This document shows positions 52,297 through 60,704 of a stretch of DNA of 64,000 nt, in pieces (position 1 is the stretch's first letter; each line of letters starts with the position of its first letter). Location: the NCBI GenBank assembly GCA_036771835.1, contig DAIPGN010000002.1:62001-126000 (forward strand), given 5' to 3'. The position numbers and the translations under genes are program-made. The notes under the pieces are model-generated. The model was not told the DNA's origin. It made no database searches and worked only from the letters and a program-made list of their open reading frames with translations. Source of the stretch: UBA4877 sp002399285. Its GTDB lineage: Bacteria > Bacillota > Thermoanaerobacteria > Thermoanaerobacterales > UBA4877.

Positions 52297-52325
52297 AAAA
52301 CCGCTATACATCGTATAACGGTTTT
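52297..52325 (-). terminator. Terminator of the thioesterase gene
   Basis: Minus strand AAAACCGTTATACGATGTAT then AGCGGTTTTTTT: ACCG / CGGT with AT pairs and a T-run. It lies about 40 bases after the thioesterase stop. Confidence 0.75.
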
Positions 52326-52362
52326 CGATCTGTCAGATATTATCGGCGTACAGCCAAACATA

Positions 52363-52806
52363 TTACTTTCCAATTGAACCGAGATTGAAAAACGTCTCTC
52401 TGCACACGGCCAAAAGCTTGCCGTCCTGATTATAGGCCTGGCCCTCGGCCACCGCAGTGCTTTTGCCGAGATGGACGACCTTTGCGGTCACCTTTATCGT
52501 ATCTCCAGGCTTGGCAGGCGCGATGAAGTTAATATCCGCGTCCAGAGAGGTTATCTTATAACTTCCCAGCGTCCCTATGGCCATGCCGAGAGCGGTATCA
52601 AACAGCGAGAAGATCATGCCTCCGTGGGCATTCCCGGCAGGATTTTCGTGTTCCTCCCGTACGACGGCCGTGAGCTCTGCTATCCCCTTATCGACCATGG
52701 ATAAATTCATACCCAGCAGCCTGTGATACGGCGTATTTTTGTTTATCGCGATACCTTTTTTAAATAATTTCTCATCAATTCCCTTATTTATTGGGTCCGA
52801 CTTCAT
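52363..52806 (-). CDS. PaaI-family hotdog thioesterase
   Basis: 147 residues with the 4HBT fold: ENPAGNAHGGMIFSLFDTALGMA carries the usual catalytic region, followed by TSLDADINFIAPAKPGDTIKVTAKVVHLGKSTAVAEG. It hydrolyses acyl- or aryl-CoA thioesters; no adjoining pathway gene tells the acyl group. Monocistronic. Confidence 0.9.
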   Translation of the reverse strand: MKSDPINKGIDEKLFKKGIAINKNTPYHRLLGMNLSMVDKGIAELTAVVREEHENPAGNAHGGMIFSLFDTALGMAIGTLGSYKITSLDADINFIAPAKPGDTIKVTAKVVHLGKSTAVAEGQAYNQDGKLLAVCRETFFNLGSIGK

Positions 52807-52852
52807 AAATTTCCTCCTATCCGCATTATCAAAATGTTGACTGCAATATAAT

Positions 52853-53260
52853 CTACATGTCCTTTTCGCTCACCACCTGGGTGCCAGCCCATTCATCCCC
52901 GTACCTCCTTCCATACGGGTCGGTCATCACCCTGTATATCTCTACTCCCCAAATGATCATATCCACTAACCCGCACAGTACGTGTCCCAAAAACGGTATT
53001 ATCATAAAGAGATTTGGAATGGCAAATATTATGTTGCGCTTTGCGGAATCGCCGTATGTTGCCGGACCGAAGCCCGTCATCGTCCTTAGTCCAAGAAGCT
53101 TCTTACCCACGCTCCTTCCGTCCATCAGCCCGTCTTTCAAAAGCATGTACAGAAATCCTATCAAGCCGCCGACTACCGGTAAAACGCCGCATAGACCGGA
53201 TATGGCAGCATCTATGGCATATGCAAAAAATCTTTGGATCGTATCCGCCTTGTTATACAC
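52853..53260 (-). CDS. RDD-family membrane protein
   Basis: 135 residues from GTG 53260 after AAGGGGG; a longer reading to 53320 lacks a ribosome binding site. RFFAYAIDAAISG shows the Arg-x-x-Asp signature of RDD proteins. Three hydrophobic segments follow, with KKLLGLRTM in between. RDD proteins are small membrane proteins, some linked to ion exchange; function here unknown. Confidence 0.8.
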   Translation of the reverse strand: MYNKADTIQRFFAYAIDAAISGLCGVLPVVGGLIGFLYMLLKDGLMDGRSVGKKLLGLRTMTGFGPATYGDSAKRNIIFAIPNLFMIIPFLGHVLCGLVDMIIWGVEIYRVMTDPYGRRYGDEWAGTQVVSEKDM

Positions 53261-53338
53261 GGCAAAACCCCCTTCAACATCCGATAGCATTATTATATAA
53301 CAATCAATATCAAAATCCAAATCAAAACCTGCGGGGCC

Positions 53339-54433
53339 TCATATTTTATCCTTTGATCCGCTGATAGCCCGGGATATTTCCAGGCGCGCGGACTCATCCC
53401 GTTCCACGCGGTACGTCTCTTCCAACAGACCGAGAGACTTCTTTCCCAGGATGCGCGACAGCGCCCATGCGGCAGTGCCCCGTATCACCGGCCGCGGGTC
53501 GGACAGCAGTCTTTCCACAGTATTAGCCAGGCCCTCCGCCCTCATATTCCCGGCGGCTATCAGGGCATTCCTCTGTATAACGGTCTTCCCTCTCCATCCG
53601 GCCGACGTCATACAAAAGCTGTCCTTAAATTCCCTGTTGTTCATTGTGAGGATAAAGCCTATATCCTCCGTGTCGTAGGACATGTCCATATCAAAAGCGG
53701 GATTTGGCCCGCTGCCCGCCCTATTGTAAGGACACGCCTCCTGACAGGTATCGCAGCCGTATATCCTGTTTTGCAGCCTGCGCTTCATATCGTCGGGAAG
53801 AAATCCCTTCGTAACCGTGATATAGGAAAGGCACTTCTTGGCGTTTATCTCATAGGGCTCCACGATGGCTACGGCCGGGCAGGCCCTCATACACCTGTCA
53901 CAGTCCCCACAGCCTGCCTCCAAGGGCATGTCGGGCCTTATATACATATCCGTTATTAGTTCACCTAAGAAAATAAAGGAACCCATATATGGGTTTATTA
54001 TAGAACAGTTTTTTCCGTAAAAACCTATCCCCGCCCTCCTTGCTATCTCACGTTCCACCATGGGATTATTGTCGGTCAGTGCAACCGACCGCGCGCCGTA
54101 TTCTTTCTGCAAAAACTCTTTAAGCTCCCCCAGCATATTTCCCATCACCGCATGATAGTCTCTCCCCATACCTGCCCGGGCTATCTTGCCTCCGCCGCTG
54201 TCCTTTCTCTTACTGCCGCCGTAATAGATGCCAAGGGATATAATGGAGCGCGCCCCCGGCAGCATCGCCGACGGATCGGTCCTCTCCTCTGCGTCCCCCT
54301 TCTCCAGTCCGGAGAGGTATCCCTTGCGTTCCCTGTCCTTTAGCACCCCGGCCACGTCCAATATACCGGCATCGGTAAAACCTGCGACGTCGAAACCTAT
54401 GGACTTTGCATATTGCCTTATCTTTTCCTTCAT
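53339..54433 (-). CDS. queG: Epoxyqueuosine reductase
   Basis: 364 residues from ATG 54433 after GAAGGTGA. The N-terminal cobalamin-binding reductase domain has ALTDNNPMVEREIARRAGIGFYGKN. Two 4Fe-4S motifs follow (CGDCDRCMRACP at about 178 and CDTCQEACPYN at about 235). The C-terminus is helical and HEAT-like (LSDPRPVIRGTAAWALSRI). It carries out the last step of queuosine formation in tRNA. Confidence 0.93.
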   Translation of the reverse strand: MKEKIRQYAKSIGFDVAGFTDAGILDVAGVLKDRERKGYLSGLEKGDAEERTDPSAMLPGARSIISLGIYYGGSKRKDSGGGKIARAGMGRDYHAVMGNMLGELKEFLQKEYGARSVALTDNNPMVEREIARRAGIGFYGKNCSIINPYMGSFIFLGELITDMYIRPDMPLEAGCGDCDRCMRACPAVAIVEPYEINAKKCLSYITVTKGFLPDDMKRRLQNRIYGCDTCQEACPYNRAGSGPNPAFDMDMSYDTEDIGFILTMNNREFKDSFCMTSAGWRGKTVIQRNALIAAGNMRAEGLANTVERLLSDPRPVIRGTAAWALSRILGKKSLGLLEETYRVERDESARLEISRAISGSKDKI

Positions 54434-54504
54434 ATATATCACCTTCGATAGTTCCACACTCTATGCATCGGCCTGATTATCGCCTCTTGTGGCATAATAT
54501 CATA

Positions 54505-54537
54505 TTTACAGCCGGTTTACAATGAACCGGCTGTAAA
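54505..54537. promoter_or_regulatory. Perfect 13-base inverted repeat upstream of the DUF2975-XRE unit
   Basis: TTTACAGCCGGTT (54505-54517) and AACCGGCTGTAAA (54525-54537) with a seven-base loop. There is no T-run on either side and no gene ends close enough, so a plain terminator is doubtful. Confidence 0.5.
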
Positions 54538-54543
54538 ACGTCA

Positions 54544-54602
54544 AATTATTTATCGTAATACGATAAATAATTATTGACATTCGATCCCCATTAATGTACT
54601 AT
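54544..54602 (+). promoter_or_regulatory. 29-base perfect palindrome and promoter of the DUF2975-XRE unit
   Basis: A perfect palindrome of 29 bases (54544-54572, half-site ending TATCGTA about a single central A) ends one base before a consensus -35 TTGACA (54574-54579). After 17 bases comes TACTAT (54597-54602). The XRE regulator encoded downstream is the likely binder. Confidence 0.7.
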
Positions 54603-54653
54603 TAAGTTAAAAGATGAAATACAATATCGTCATAGGGAAAAGAGGGGGATCTC

Positions 54654-55133
54654 ATGAGTCAATCGGTACTGTCAAAATGGCTGAAGCTGATCATCGTTGC
54701 CGTGGGGCTGTGCGGCCTGCTCGTCTATGCCTGGGTCGTACCTTCCTTAGGACAATCGGTCGCTGCGGAAGCGCCGGAGTTTGCATATTGCTACCGTCCA
54801 TGGCTGATCCTGATATGGGTAACGGCCGTTCCCTGCTATGTGATTTTAGCGTTGGGATGGAAAATATCAAAGAACATAGGTAATGACCGGTCCTTTTCTG
54901 AAGAGAATGCGAAACTGCTGAAATGGATTGCGGTATTGGCCGCGGCGGATGCCGGATTCTTCTTCGTGATGAACATAATATTTTTATTCCTAAATATGAA
55001 CCATCCCGGCATCGTGCTGATGTCACTAATAGTGCTGGTAGCCGGGGTCGCAGTATCCGCTGTGGCGGCTGCTCTGTCCCATCTCGTGAAAAAGGCCGCC
55101 GGACTGCAGGAGCAGAGCGACCTTACGATATAG
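54654..55133 (+). CDS. DUF2975 membrane protein
   Basis: 159 residues with four membrane helices (about 9-30, 44-68, 85-112, 118-140) and a short polar loop NIGNDRSFSEENAKLLKWIA that is typical of DUF2975. These proteins are usually paired with a small XRE regulator, as here (12 bases to the next gene). The pair may form a membrane-linked control module. GGGGGATCTC lies before the ATG. Confidence 0.85.
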   Translation: MSQSVLSKWLKLIIVAVGLCGLLVYAWVVPSLGQSVAAEAPEFAYCYRPWLILIWVTAVPCYVILALGWKISKNIGNDRSFSEENAKLLKWIAVLAAADAGFFFVMNIIFLFLNMNHPGIVLMSLIVLVAGVAVSAVAAALSHLVKKAAGLQEQSDLTI

Positions 55134-55145
55134 AGGAGGGCGGCT

Positions 55146-55361
55146 ATGGAAGACGAGATCATTATCAACATCGACGTTATGCTTGCCAAGCGTAAAATGA
55201 GCGTCACGGAACTGGCGCAGCGGGTGGGTATCACCATCGCCAACGTCTCCGTCCTGAAAAACGGGAAGGCCAAGGCCATCAAGATATCCACCCTGGCGAA
55301 GCTGTGCGCCGCCCTCGACTGCCAGCCGGGCGACATCCTGGAATACAGGAGGAAGGAGTGA
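55146..55361 (+). CDS. Small XRE-family transcriptional regulator (YozG-like)
   Basis: 71 residues, almost entirely a Cro/CI helix-turn-helix (NIDVMLAKRKMSVTELAQRV, ITIANVSVLKNGKAKAI, LAKLCAALDCQPGDILEY). It belongs to the YozG group that accompanies DUF2975. The GAGGAGGGCGG site overlaps the end of the upstream gene. The palindrome at 54544-54572 is its probable operator, inferred from position. Confidence 0.92.
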   Translation: MEDEIIINIDVMLAKRKMSVTELAQRVGITIANVSVLKNGKAKAIKISTLAKLCAALDCQPGDILEYRRKE

Positions 55362-55365
55362 GCGC

Positions 55366-55812
55366 ATGAACGGGAAAGCCGCGATACTCACCATAGCGCT
55401 GAGCATACTCTTCCTCTCGTGCCTCAGCGGTTGTTCCGCCATAGATAGGGCACTTTCGCCGTCCGAAATAGAGGACGGCTTCACAGAGAGATGGCTAAAG
55501 ACGTTGAGCGGCGAGTACCATATTGATATACCCAAATCCGCAATATACCTGAAGGGATTCTACGAACCCGGGCAGGACTTCAGCGTACACATGCTGTTCA
55601 CCGTAAACGCCGGTGATTTTGACGACATGGTCGGCGAGGACTGGACAGACGACTCAGATGATCCCTCCTTCGGCGGCGAATGGTATATGGACCTGACCGA
55701 TGCCAAACTGCCCCATTGCTACGTCTACTCCAAAAAATACACGGTACTGTTTCGCTCGGATGCATCTGAAGACGGAAAGGTCACCTGTGTCTTCGTCGGA
55801 TGGCGGCCGTAG
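55366..55812 (+). CDS. Small hypothetical lipoprotein
   Basis: 148 residues with a lipoprotein signal (lipobox LSGC, Cys23). The rest has no domain I recognise. It is acidic (for example DDMVGEDWTDDSDDPS) and ends in beta-strand-like segments (HCYVYSKKYTVLFRS, CVFVGWRP). It starts four bases after the XRE gene and is likely the third gene of that transcript, so it may be a sensor or effector at the membrane surface. Convergent with the ABC-class ATPase gene. Confidence 0.75.
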   Translation: MNGKAAILTIALSILFLSCLSGCSAIDRALSPSEIEDGFTERWLKTLSGEYHIDIPKSAIYLKGFYEPGQDFSVHMLFTVNAGDFDDMVGEDWTDDSDDPSFGGEWYMDLTDAKLPHCYVYSKKYTVLFRSDASEDGKVTCVFVGWRP

Positions 55813-55822
55813 GCCGGATATC

Positions 55823-57526
55823 TTACCTCACCGTCTTAAAACCCCGGTATCTGTTAAAGGCTGCGGCTATCTCGTATTTCCGCGGCCTGGCCATGTTTCC
55901 CGGGTGCCCCCTGAAGGGTGAAATGCAGTCAAGGCCTCGCCCGTCGATATCGGAGAGTACCAGTGAGATGATATCTGCAAGCGTCCTGTGATCATCCGCA
56001 TACCTGTCCCTGGCATATCTTATTATGTCTGCAATGGCAGCGGTCTGGCTGCCGTCGGCTATCTGCTCCACCATGCCGAGATCCACATTCTCATGTCCCA
56101 GCCTTATATCCTCCCTGCCCTTGGACTGTATCTTATCCTTATAACCGGCATCCAGACTGTTCCTGACCGGTATCCTGTCCTTGATATTCCCGAAGTCCGG
56201 CCGCTTGTCCTGCACCCTTATGGAAGGCATCTGCTTGGTTATATCTTTGGCTGCCCCGGTCACGTCATAGGGCAGGAAACTGTCCATCATTATCACCCTG
56301 TCGCACACGTCGAAGTAGTCGCCCGAACCGCCCAGAACAAGTATGGAGGACACGCCCCTTGTCTCATAGAGCGCCCTCACGCTGTCCAGAAAGGGCGTTA
56401 TCGGCTCCTTATCCGAGGATACCAGCCTCTGCATCCGAGCGTCCCTTATCATGAAATTGGTAGCGCAGGTGTCCTCATCCATGAGAAGCAGGGTCGTCCC
56501 CACCTCCAGCGCCTCTATGATATTGGCGGCCTGCGACGTACTGCCGCTGGCATTCTTACTGCAAAAATATCTTGTGTCCTCTCCCGTAGGCACGTTGTTT
56601 ATGAATGGGGATATATCCACATTTTCCACATATCTGCCGTCCTCCGACCTTATCTTTACGGCATCATCCGCCGTAATGGCGTACTCTCTGCCATCGCCGG
56701 GGATGTGATCATACACGCACCTTTCGATCGCCTTGAGAAGCGTGCTCTTGCCATGATAGCCCCCGCCCACTATGAGCGTGACTCCTTGCTCTATCCCCAT
56801 GCCCGTGATTTTGCCTGCATAGGGCAGGTCCATGACCACCCTCAGAGAATCGGGAGATTTAAAGGGCACGACATTTTTAAGCGGCCGCTCGCTTATGCCG
56901 CTCTCCCGCGGCAGGCCCGAACCGTCGGCCACAAATGCCACAAGATGCCTTTCTTTAAGTAACTTCCTCATATACCGCTGATCCCTGTAAAGCTCTATAA
57001 AACGCCTCAACTCCTCACGGCTTACGCTGTCATAGAACATGGAAGCCTTGACGACGGACGGAATAGTCTCAATGAAGATCGCTGCAGCTTGTTTTCCCAG
57101 TATTCTTCTGCCTGCCGCCGGAAGCCCCACCTCAAACCTGGCCTCTACGGCATCAACCGTTATATGCATGGAGGTCCTCTCCAATATCTCCTGCCCGCCG
57201 CAGTCGATGGCTATCAGGCCGCTCTTTCCCGTGCCCCTGCCGCCGCTTCCAAACTTAAGTATATTTTTGGCAAACTGCCTCGTCAGGTAATCGCCCAGGG
57301 CTGTCCGGCCGTCCCTATCCTTTATATACTCGCCGGGAAATGTCTGCCGCACGGCGGCCCGCACCCGTGAAGGCGGCGCAAAGGGATCGCTTTGGACGTG
57401 GTCGATAAAGAGCCGGAACTCCCCCATGTCGTATTCGCCCTCTATGTCCTTATACGCCTTGTATCCCTTGCCGTCTATTTTGTTCAGTATATCGGTAAGT
57501 TCATTCAATGTCTTCAAAATGTACAC
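55823..57526 (-). CDS. Predicted ATPase of the ABC class (PF09818 type)
   Basis: 567 residues. Central P-loop LIVGGGYHGKSTLL (Walker A), a Ser-rich signature-like ASGSTSQAANIIEAL, Walker B TLLLMDEDTCATNF and ILVLGGSGDYFDVCDRVI. It lacks membrane segments and is not a transporter. The family is widespread but biochemically undefined; a eukaryotic homologue (MRB1590) binds RNA, so RNA remodelling is possible. Single gene, convergent with the DUF2975 unit. Confidence 0.85.
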   Translation of the reverse strand: MYILKTLNELTDILNKIDGKGYKAYKDIEGEYDMGEFRLFIDHVQSDPFAPPSRVRAAVRQTFPGEYIKDRDGRTALGDYLTRQFAKNILKFGSGGRGTGKSGLIAIDCGGQEILERTSMHITVDAVEARFEVGLPAAGRRILGKQAAAIFIETIPSVVKASMFYDSVSREELRRFIELYRDQRYMRKLLKERHLVAFVADGSGLPRESGISERPLKNVVPFKSPDSLRVVMDLPYAGKITGMGIEQGVTLIVGGGYHGKSTLLKAIERCVYDHIPGDGREYAITADDAVKIRSEDGRYVENVDISPFINNVPTGEDTRYFCSKNASGSTSQAANIIEALEVGTTLLLMDEDTCATNFMIRDARMQRLVSSDKEPITPFLDSVRALYETRGVSSILVLGGSGDYFDVCDRVIMMDSFLPYDVTGAAKDITKQMPSIRVQDKRPDFGNIKDRIPVRNSLDAGYKDKIQSKGREDIRLGHENVDLGMVEQIADGSQTAAIADIIRYARDRYADDHRTLADIISLVLSDIDGRGLDCISPFRGHPGNMARPRKYEIAAAFNRYRGFKTVR

Positions 57527-57579
57527 CTCTCCGTATTGCTTTTTATATAATTATACCCCAACGGCAGTGTAAAATTAAA

Positions 57580-57613
57580 GAAAAAGAGGCCCGGCCAAAC
57601 GGCCGGGTCCCAT
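57580..57613 (-). terminator. Terminator of the OPT transporter gene
   Basis: Minus strand GACCCGGCC / GGCCGGGCC stem with a TTT-type loop, followed by TCTTTTTCTTT. Confidence 0.85.
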
Positions 57614-57629
57614 CTGTCGATCTATTTAT

Positions 57630-59540
57630 CTATGCGTTTTCGTTCTTGGGTTTCTTGAATGCATAGTATACCAGAGAAAGCGCCATAATTATGAAGAAGC
57701 CCAAGGCAGCATATTTGCCCAGTCTCGGTTCGCTGAGGCCTATAGTCACGCTGGCGGAAGCGAACATTGCGATTATAACGCCCATCAGGGCATCGCCCGC
57801 AATGAGGCCGGATGCATACAATATGCCGTTGTCGGTTTCCTCGGTCTTTGTTCTGTTGGTGACCTTGTCGACTATCGCCTTGATAAGTCCGCCGATCATA
57901 ATCGGCACACTGGTGTGTATAGGCAGATACAGTCCTATGGCAAAGCTCAAAGATCCTATGCCCATCAGTTCCACCACGACTGCCGACGCCGCGCCCACAA
58001 ACACCAGGCCCCAGGGAAGATTTGCATTCATTATTCCCTGTACGACCAGCATCATTATGGTGGCCTGCGGAGCTCCCAATTCCTTAGAACCGAATCCATA
58101 GGTATTATTGAGAAGGACCAGGACATAACCGATTACCATAGCCGGAACCACGACGCCGATAATCTCCGCCACCTGCTGTTTCCAAGGTGTCGATCCAAGC
58201 AGATAACCCGTCTTCAGATCCTGAGAGTTGTCGCCGGCCATCGCCGCCGCCGAGCAGATGAGTGCGCCGACCGTAAGCGAAGCCACCATTCCATGTATAC
58301 CGCTGTACCCCATGGCTTTAAATATTATCGTCGTCATAAGCAGCGTAGCTATGGTCATGCCCGAAACGGGGTTTGACGAGCTGCCCACTATGCCGACCAG
58401 CCGCGAGGATACCGTTACAAAGAAGAATCCAAAAAGCGCCACAAGTATCGCGCCCAAAATGCCGACCTCAAACTGAGGCATAAAGGCGATTACCACGATT
58501 ATGACCGCAAAAAGTATAATAACTATATTCATGGGTATATCCGTATCTGTCCTTATATTGCCGCCCTTCAAATTTGCTTTTCTTAGGCCGCTCATGGATG
58601 CCGAAAATGCTTTAATTATTGTCGGTATGGATTTTATAAGACTGATAATACCTCCTGCAGCAACGGCTCCGGCGCCTATATACCTGATATAAGTGCTCCA
58701 TATGGCCCAATAATCCATCTGCGATATCGGTATCGTGCCGGGAAATATCACCGTATCTCCGGCAAATGCGGAAATAAGCGGTATAAAGCCCAGCCAGCCG
58801 AGTACGGCCCCGGAAAGCATATAGGCCGAGATCTTGGGGCCTATGATATATCCCACGCCCAGAAGCGAAGGATAAGCGTCTCCGCCTATGGCCGCATTCT
58901 TCCATCCGGGTATTGTCCATTCTATCTCCGACGGATATAGTTTCAGTCCGTCTCCAAGGTACTTAAACAATGCGCCGATGCCCAGTCCCGAAAAAACAGT
59001 CCCGGCGCTTACGCCGCCAACCTCGCCTGCGACCAGGACCTCGGCGCAGGCCGTGCCCTCGGGATAGGGAAGGTTGCCGTGCTCGCTTACGATCAGGAAC
59101 CGTCTCAACGGTACCATACACAATACGCCTATCATAGCTCCGAGCAAAGTAATCATAGTAATAGTAAAAGTGCTGGGTTGCTGACCCCACATGAAAAGAG
59201 CAGGAATCGTAAATATGGCGCCTGCAGCCAACGATTCACCCGAAGAAGCTATGGTCTGCACGATGTTGTTCTCCAGAACAGAGCTTCTTTTGAGTATCCC
59301 TCTCATAATAGCCATGGATACGACGGCGGCAGGTATCGATGCGCTGACCGTCATGCCTACTTTCAGTCCAAGGTAAGCGTTTGCCGCCCCAAATATAATG
59401 GCCATCACGGATCCCAGAACAAGAGAGAACGCAGTCAATTCAGGCGCGGCCTGCGACGCGGGTATGTAAGGAATAAATTCTTCACCCGGCTCAAGCCTCC
59501 TGAACGCCTGTTCACTCAAGCCCTTTTTGCTTGCTTCCAT
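57630..59540 (-). CDS. OPT-family oligopeptide transporter
   Basis: 636 residues from ATG 59540, nine bases after AGGAGG. About 15 membrane helices, including YLGLKVGMTVSASIPAAV, GEQ-free prokaryotic OPT sequence NLPYPEGTACAEVLVAG and NPVSGMTIATLL. It is a secondary, proton-driven importer of peptides or peptide-like metal chelates, independent of the two Opp-binding proteins. Monocistronic. Confidence 0.92.
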   Translation of the reverse strand: MEASKKGLSEQAFRRLEPGEEFIPYIPASQAAPELTAFSLVLGSVMAIIFGAANAYLGLKVGMTVSASIPAAVVSMAIMRGILKRSSVLENNIVQTIASSGESLAAGAIFTIPALFMWGQQPSTFTITMITLLGAMIGVLCMVPLRRFLIVSEHGNLPYPEGTACAEVLVAGEVGGVSAGTVFSGLGIGALFKYLGDGLKLYPSEIEWTIPGWKNAAIGGDAYPSLLGVGYIIGPKISAYMLSGAVLGWLGFIPLISAFAGDTVIFPGTIPISQMDYWAIWSTYIRYIGAGAVAAGGIISLIKSIPTIIKAFSASMSGLRKANLKGGNIRTDTDIPMNIVIILFAVIIVVIAFMPQFEVGILGAILVALFGFFFVTVSSRLVGIVGSSSNPVSGMTIATLLMTTIIFKAMGYSGIHGMVASLTVGALICSAAAMAGDNSQDLKTGYLLGSTPWKQQVAEIIGVVVPAMVIGYVLVLLNNTYGFGSKELGAPQATIMMLVVQGIMNANLPWGLVFVGAASAVVVELMGIGSLSFAIGLYLPIHTSVPIMIGGLIKAIVDKVTNRTKTEETDNGILYASGLIAGDALMGVIIAMFASASVTIGLSEPRLGKYAALGFFIIMALSLVYYAFKKPKNENA

Positions 59541-59646
59541 TTGCCCCAACCTCCTTTTAATATAACTTTACATGTATTATAGCACAACATAACCCGTTTA
59601 ACAATATTTAATAATTTTGATTTTTAGTTATAACTTTCGACAAAAA

Positions 59647-59681
59647 AATAAAAGAGGTAACCTCATTCAAGTTACCTCAAC
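59647..59681 (-). terminator. Distal terminator after the LysM-ferritin-like gene
   Basis: Minus strand GAGGTAAC / GTTACCTC stem with a nine-base loop, followed by TTTTATTTTTTT. It lies beyond the dispersed repeat copy (59701-59860), so the transcript of the gene at 59870 would read through the repeat. Confidence 0.8.
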
Positions 59682-59700
59682 AAAATCCGACTTATTTTTT

Positions 59701-59860
59701 CAGACCGATGATGATCTCGCTCAATCGCGAAATTGCGCTGCAATTTAGCTTAGCTTTGTTGGCTGCGCCTGCAAATTGCATTCACATACGTTTAAGTATG
59801 CTTGGTTATTTGCAGGTTTAACGCCTTGCACAATTTGTCACGGCCCGTCGGTTTATCCGC
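59701..59860. repeat. Dispersed palindromic intergenic repeat, copy 3
   Basis: A 160-base copy in the same orientation as copy 1: CAGACCGATG start, AATCGCGAAATTGC, TTAGCTTTGTTGGCTGCGCC, the CTGCAAATTGC...ATTTGCAGG arms around CATACGTTTAAGTATG, and CAATTTGTCACGG near the end. Confidence 0.85.
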
Positions 59861-59869
59861 ACTCCTGAT

Positions 59870-60652
59870 TTATTCTTTTTTAATATCTTCTTTGCTCTCT
59901 TCCTGCGTCGCCTCCAAGTTGCCGCAGTCATTCAATACAAACTTTTGCATCAATTTATTAAGCACGTCTATATGAAGCAGCTCTTCATCCCTAATATGGC
60001 TGAGTACATCGCTTACGGATTTCTCGGGGGCCATTGCCAGTATGCTGTTATATGCCTCTACGCCGGCCTTTTTGAGATTTATGTCGGCCTCCAGTCTGTC
60101 CCTAAGATCGGTGCCCACATATACATATTCGGCGCTCCAATACCGCCAGCAGCCGTTTCCGGGATGTTCATAGGGTATCTCGCAGCCCATCCTAAGTAGT
60201 ATCTGGCCCAGCACATGCAGATGCTGCAAATCCGTATTGCCTATGGCGTCTAGATATATTCCCACATCCTTCGGCTCGAAGACGATATAGTGCATGTGAT
60301 GGTTATGCAGCTGCAATGTGAGCGTGAGTTCGCTCTTCGCCCCGGCAAAGATGTCAAACAGCATGGGGATTATCCTATTATCACACTTGGTCACATTGAC
60401 GGCGGGCCGGCCGGGAATGACGATCTGCGGGGACAGCGTCGTGGACAAATGCAGATCCTTCACGGCGTCGCTCTCCTTGGGTATGCATATGATCTGACCT
60501 GGGCAGATCGAATTGGGGTTGCTGATCTGCGGATTGGCCCTGATCAATACCTTCGTATCCACGCCGAATTTTTTTGCAATATTATATAATGTATCCCCGG
60601 ACATCACCTCATATAAAAAGCCGCTGCAGCACTGTGGTAACGGTAAATTCAT
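59870..60652 (-). CDS. LysM protein with ferritin-like C-terminal domain
   Basis: 260 residues from ATG 60652 (GGAGGTGATA upstream). Residues about 12-58 are a LysM domain (YEVMSGDTLYNIAKKFGVDT, LIRANPQI, CPGQIICIP). Residues about 125-240 are helical with ferritin-like metal-site patterns: HLHVLGQILLRMGCEIPYEH and IRDEELLHIDVLNKLM. Similar ferritin-like folds occur in CotJC and spore-coat oxidases. It lacks a signal peptide and lies just downstream of a lipoprotein gene and truncated cotJC, so a spore-coat role is likely. Confidence 0.78.
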   Translation of the reverse strand: MNLPLPQCCSGFLYEVMSGDTLYNIAKKFGVDTKVLIRANPQISNPNSICPGQIICIPKESDAVKDLHLSTTLSPQIVIPGRPAVNVTKCDNRIIPMLFDIFAGAKSELTLTLQLHNHHMHYIVFEPKDVGIYLDAIGNTDLQHLHVLGQILLRMGCEIPYEHPGNGCWRYWSAEYVYVGTDLRDRLEADINLKKAGVEAYNSILAMAPEKSVSDVLSHIRDEELLHIDVLNKLMQKFVLNDCGNLEATQEESKEDIKKE

Positions 60653-60704
60653 ATATATCACCTCCGTATATTTTATGTATACGGGCATAAAGGTGATACA
60701 ATAT

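Noticed and set aside
54505..54537. Ordinary terminator
   Set aside because: No T-run on either strand and no gene ends just upstream in either direction.
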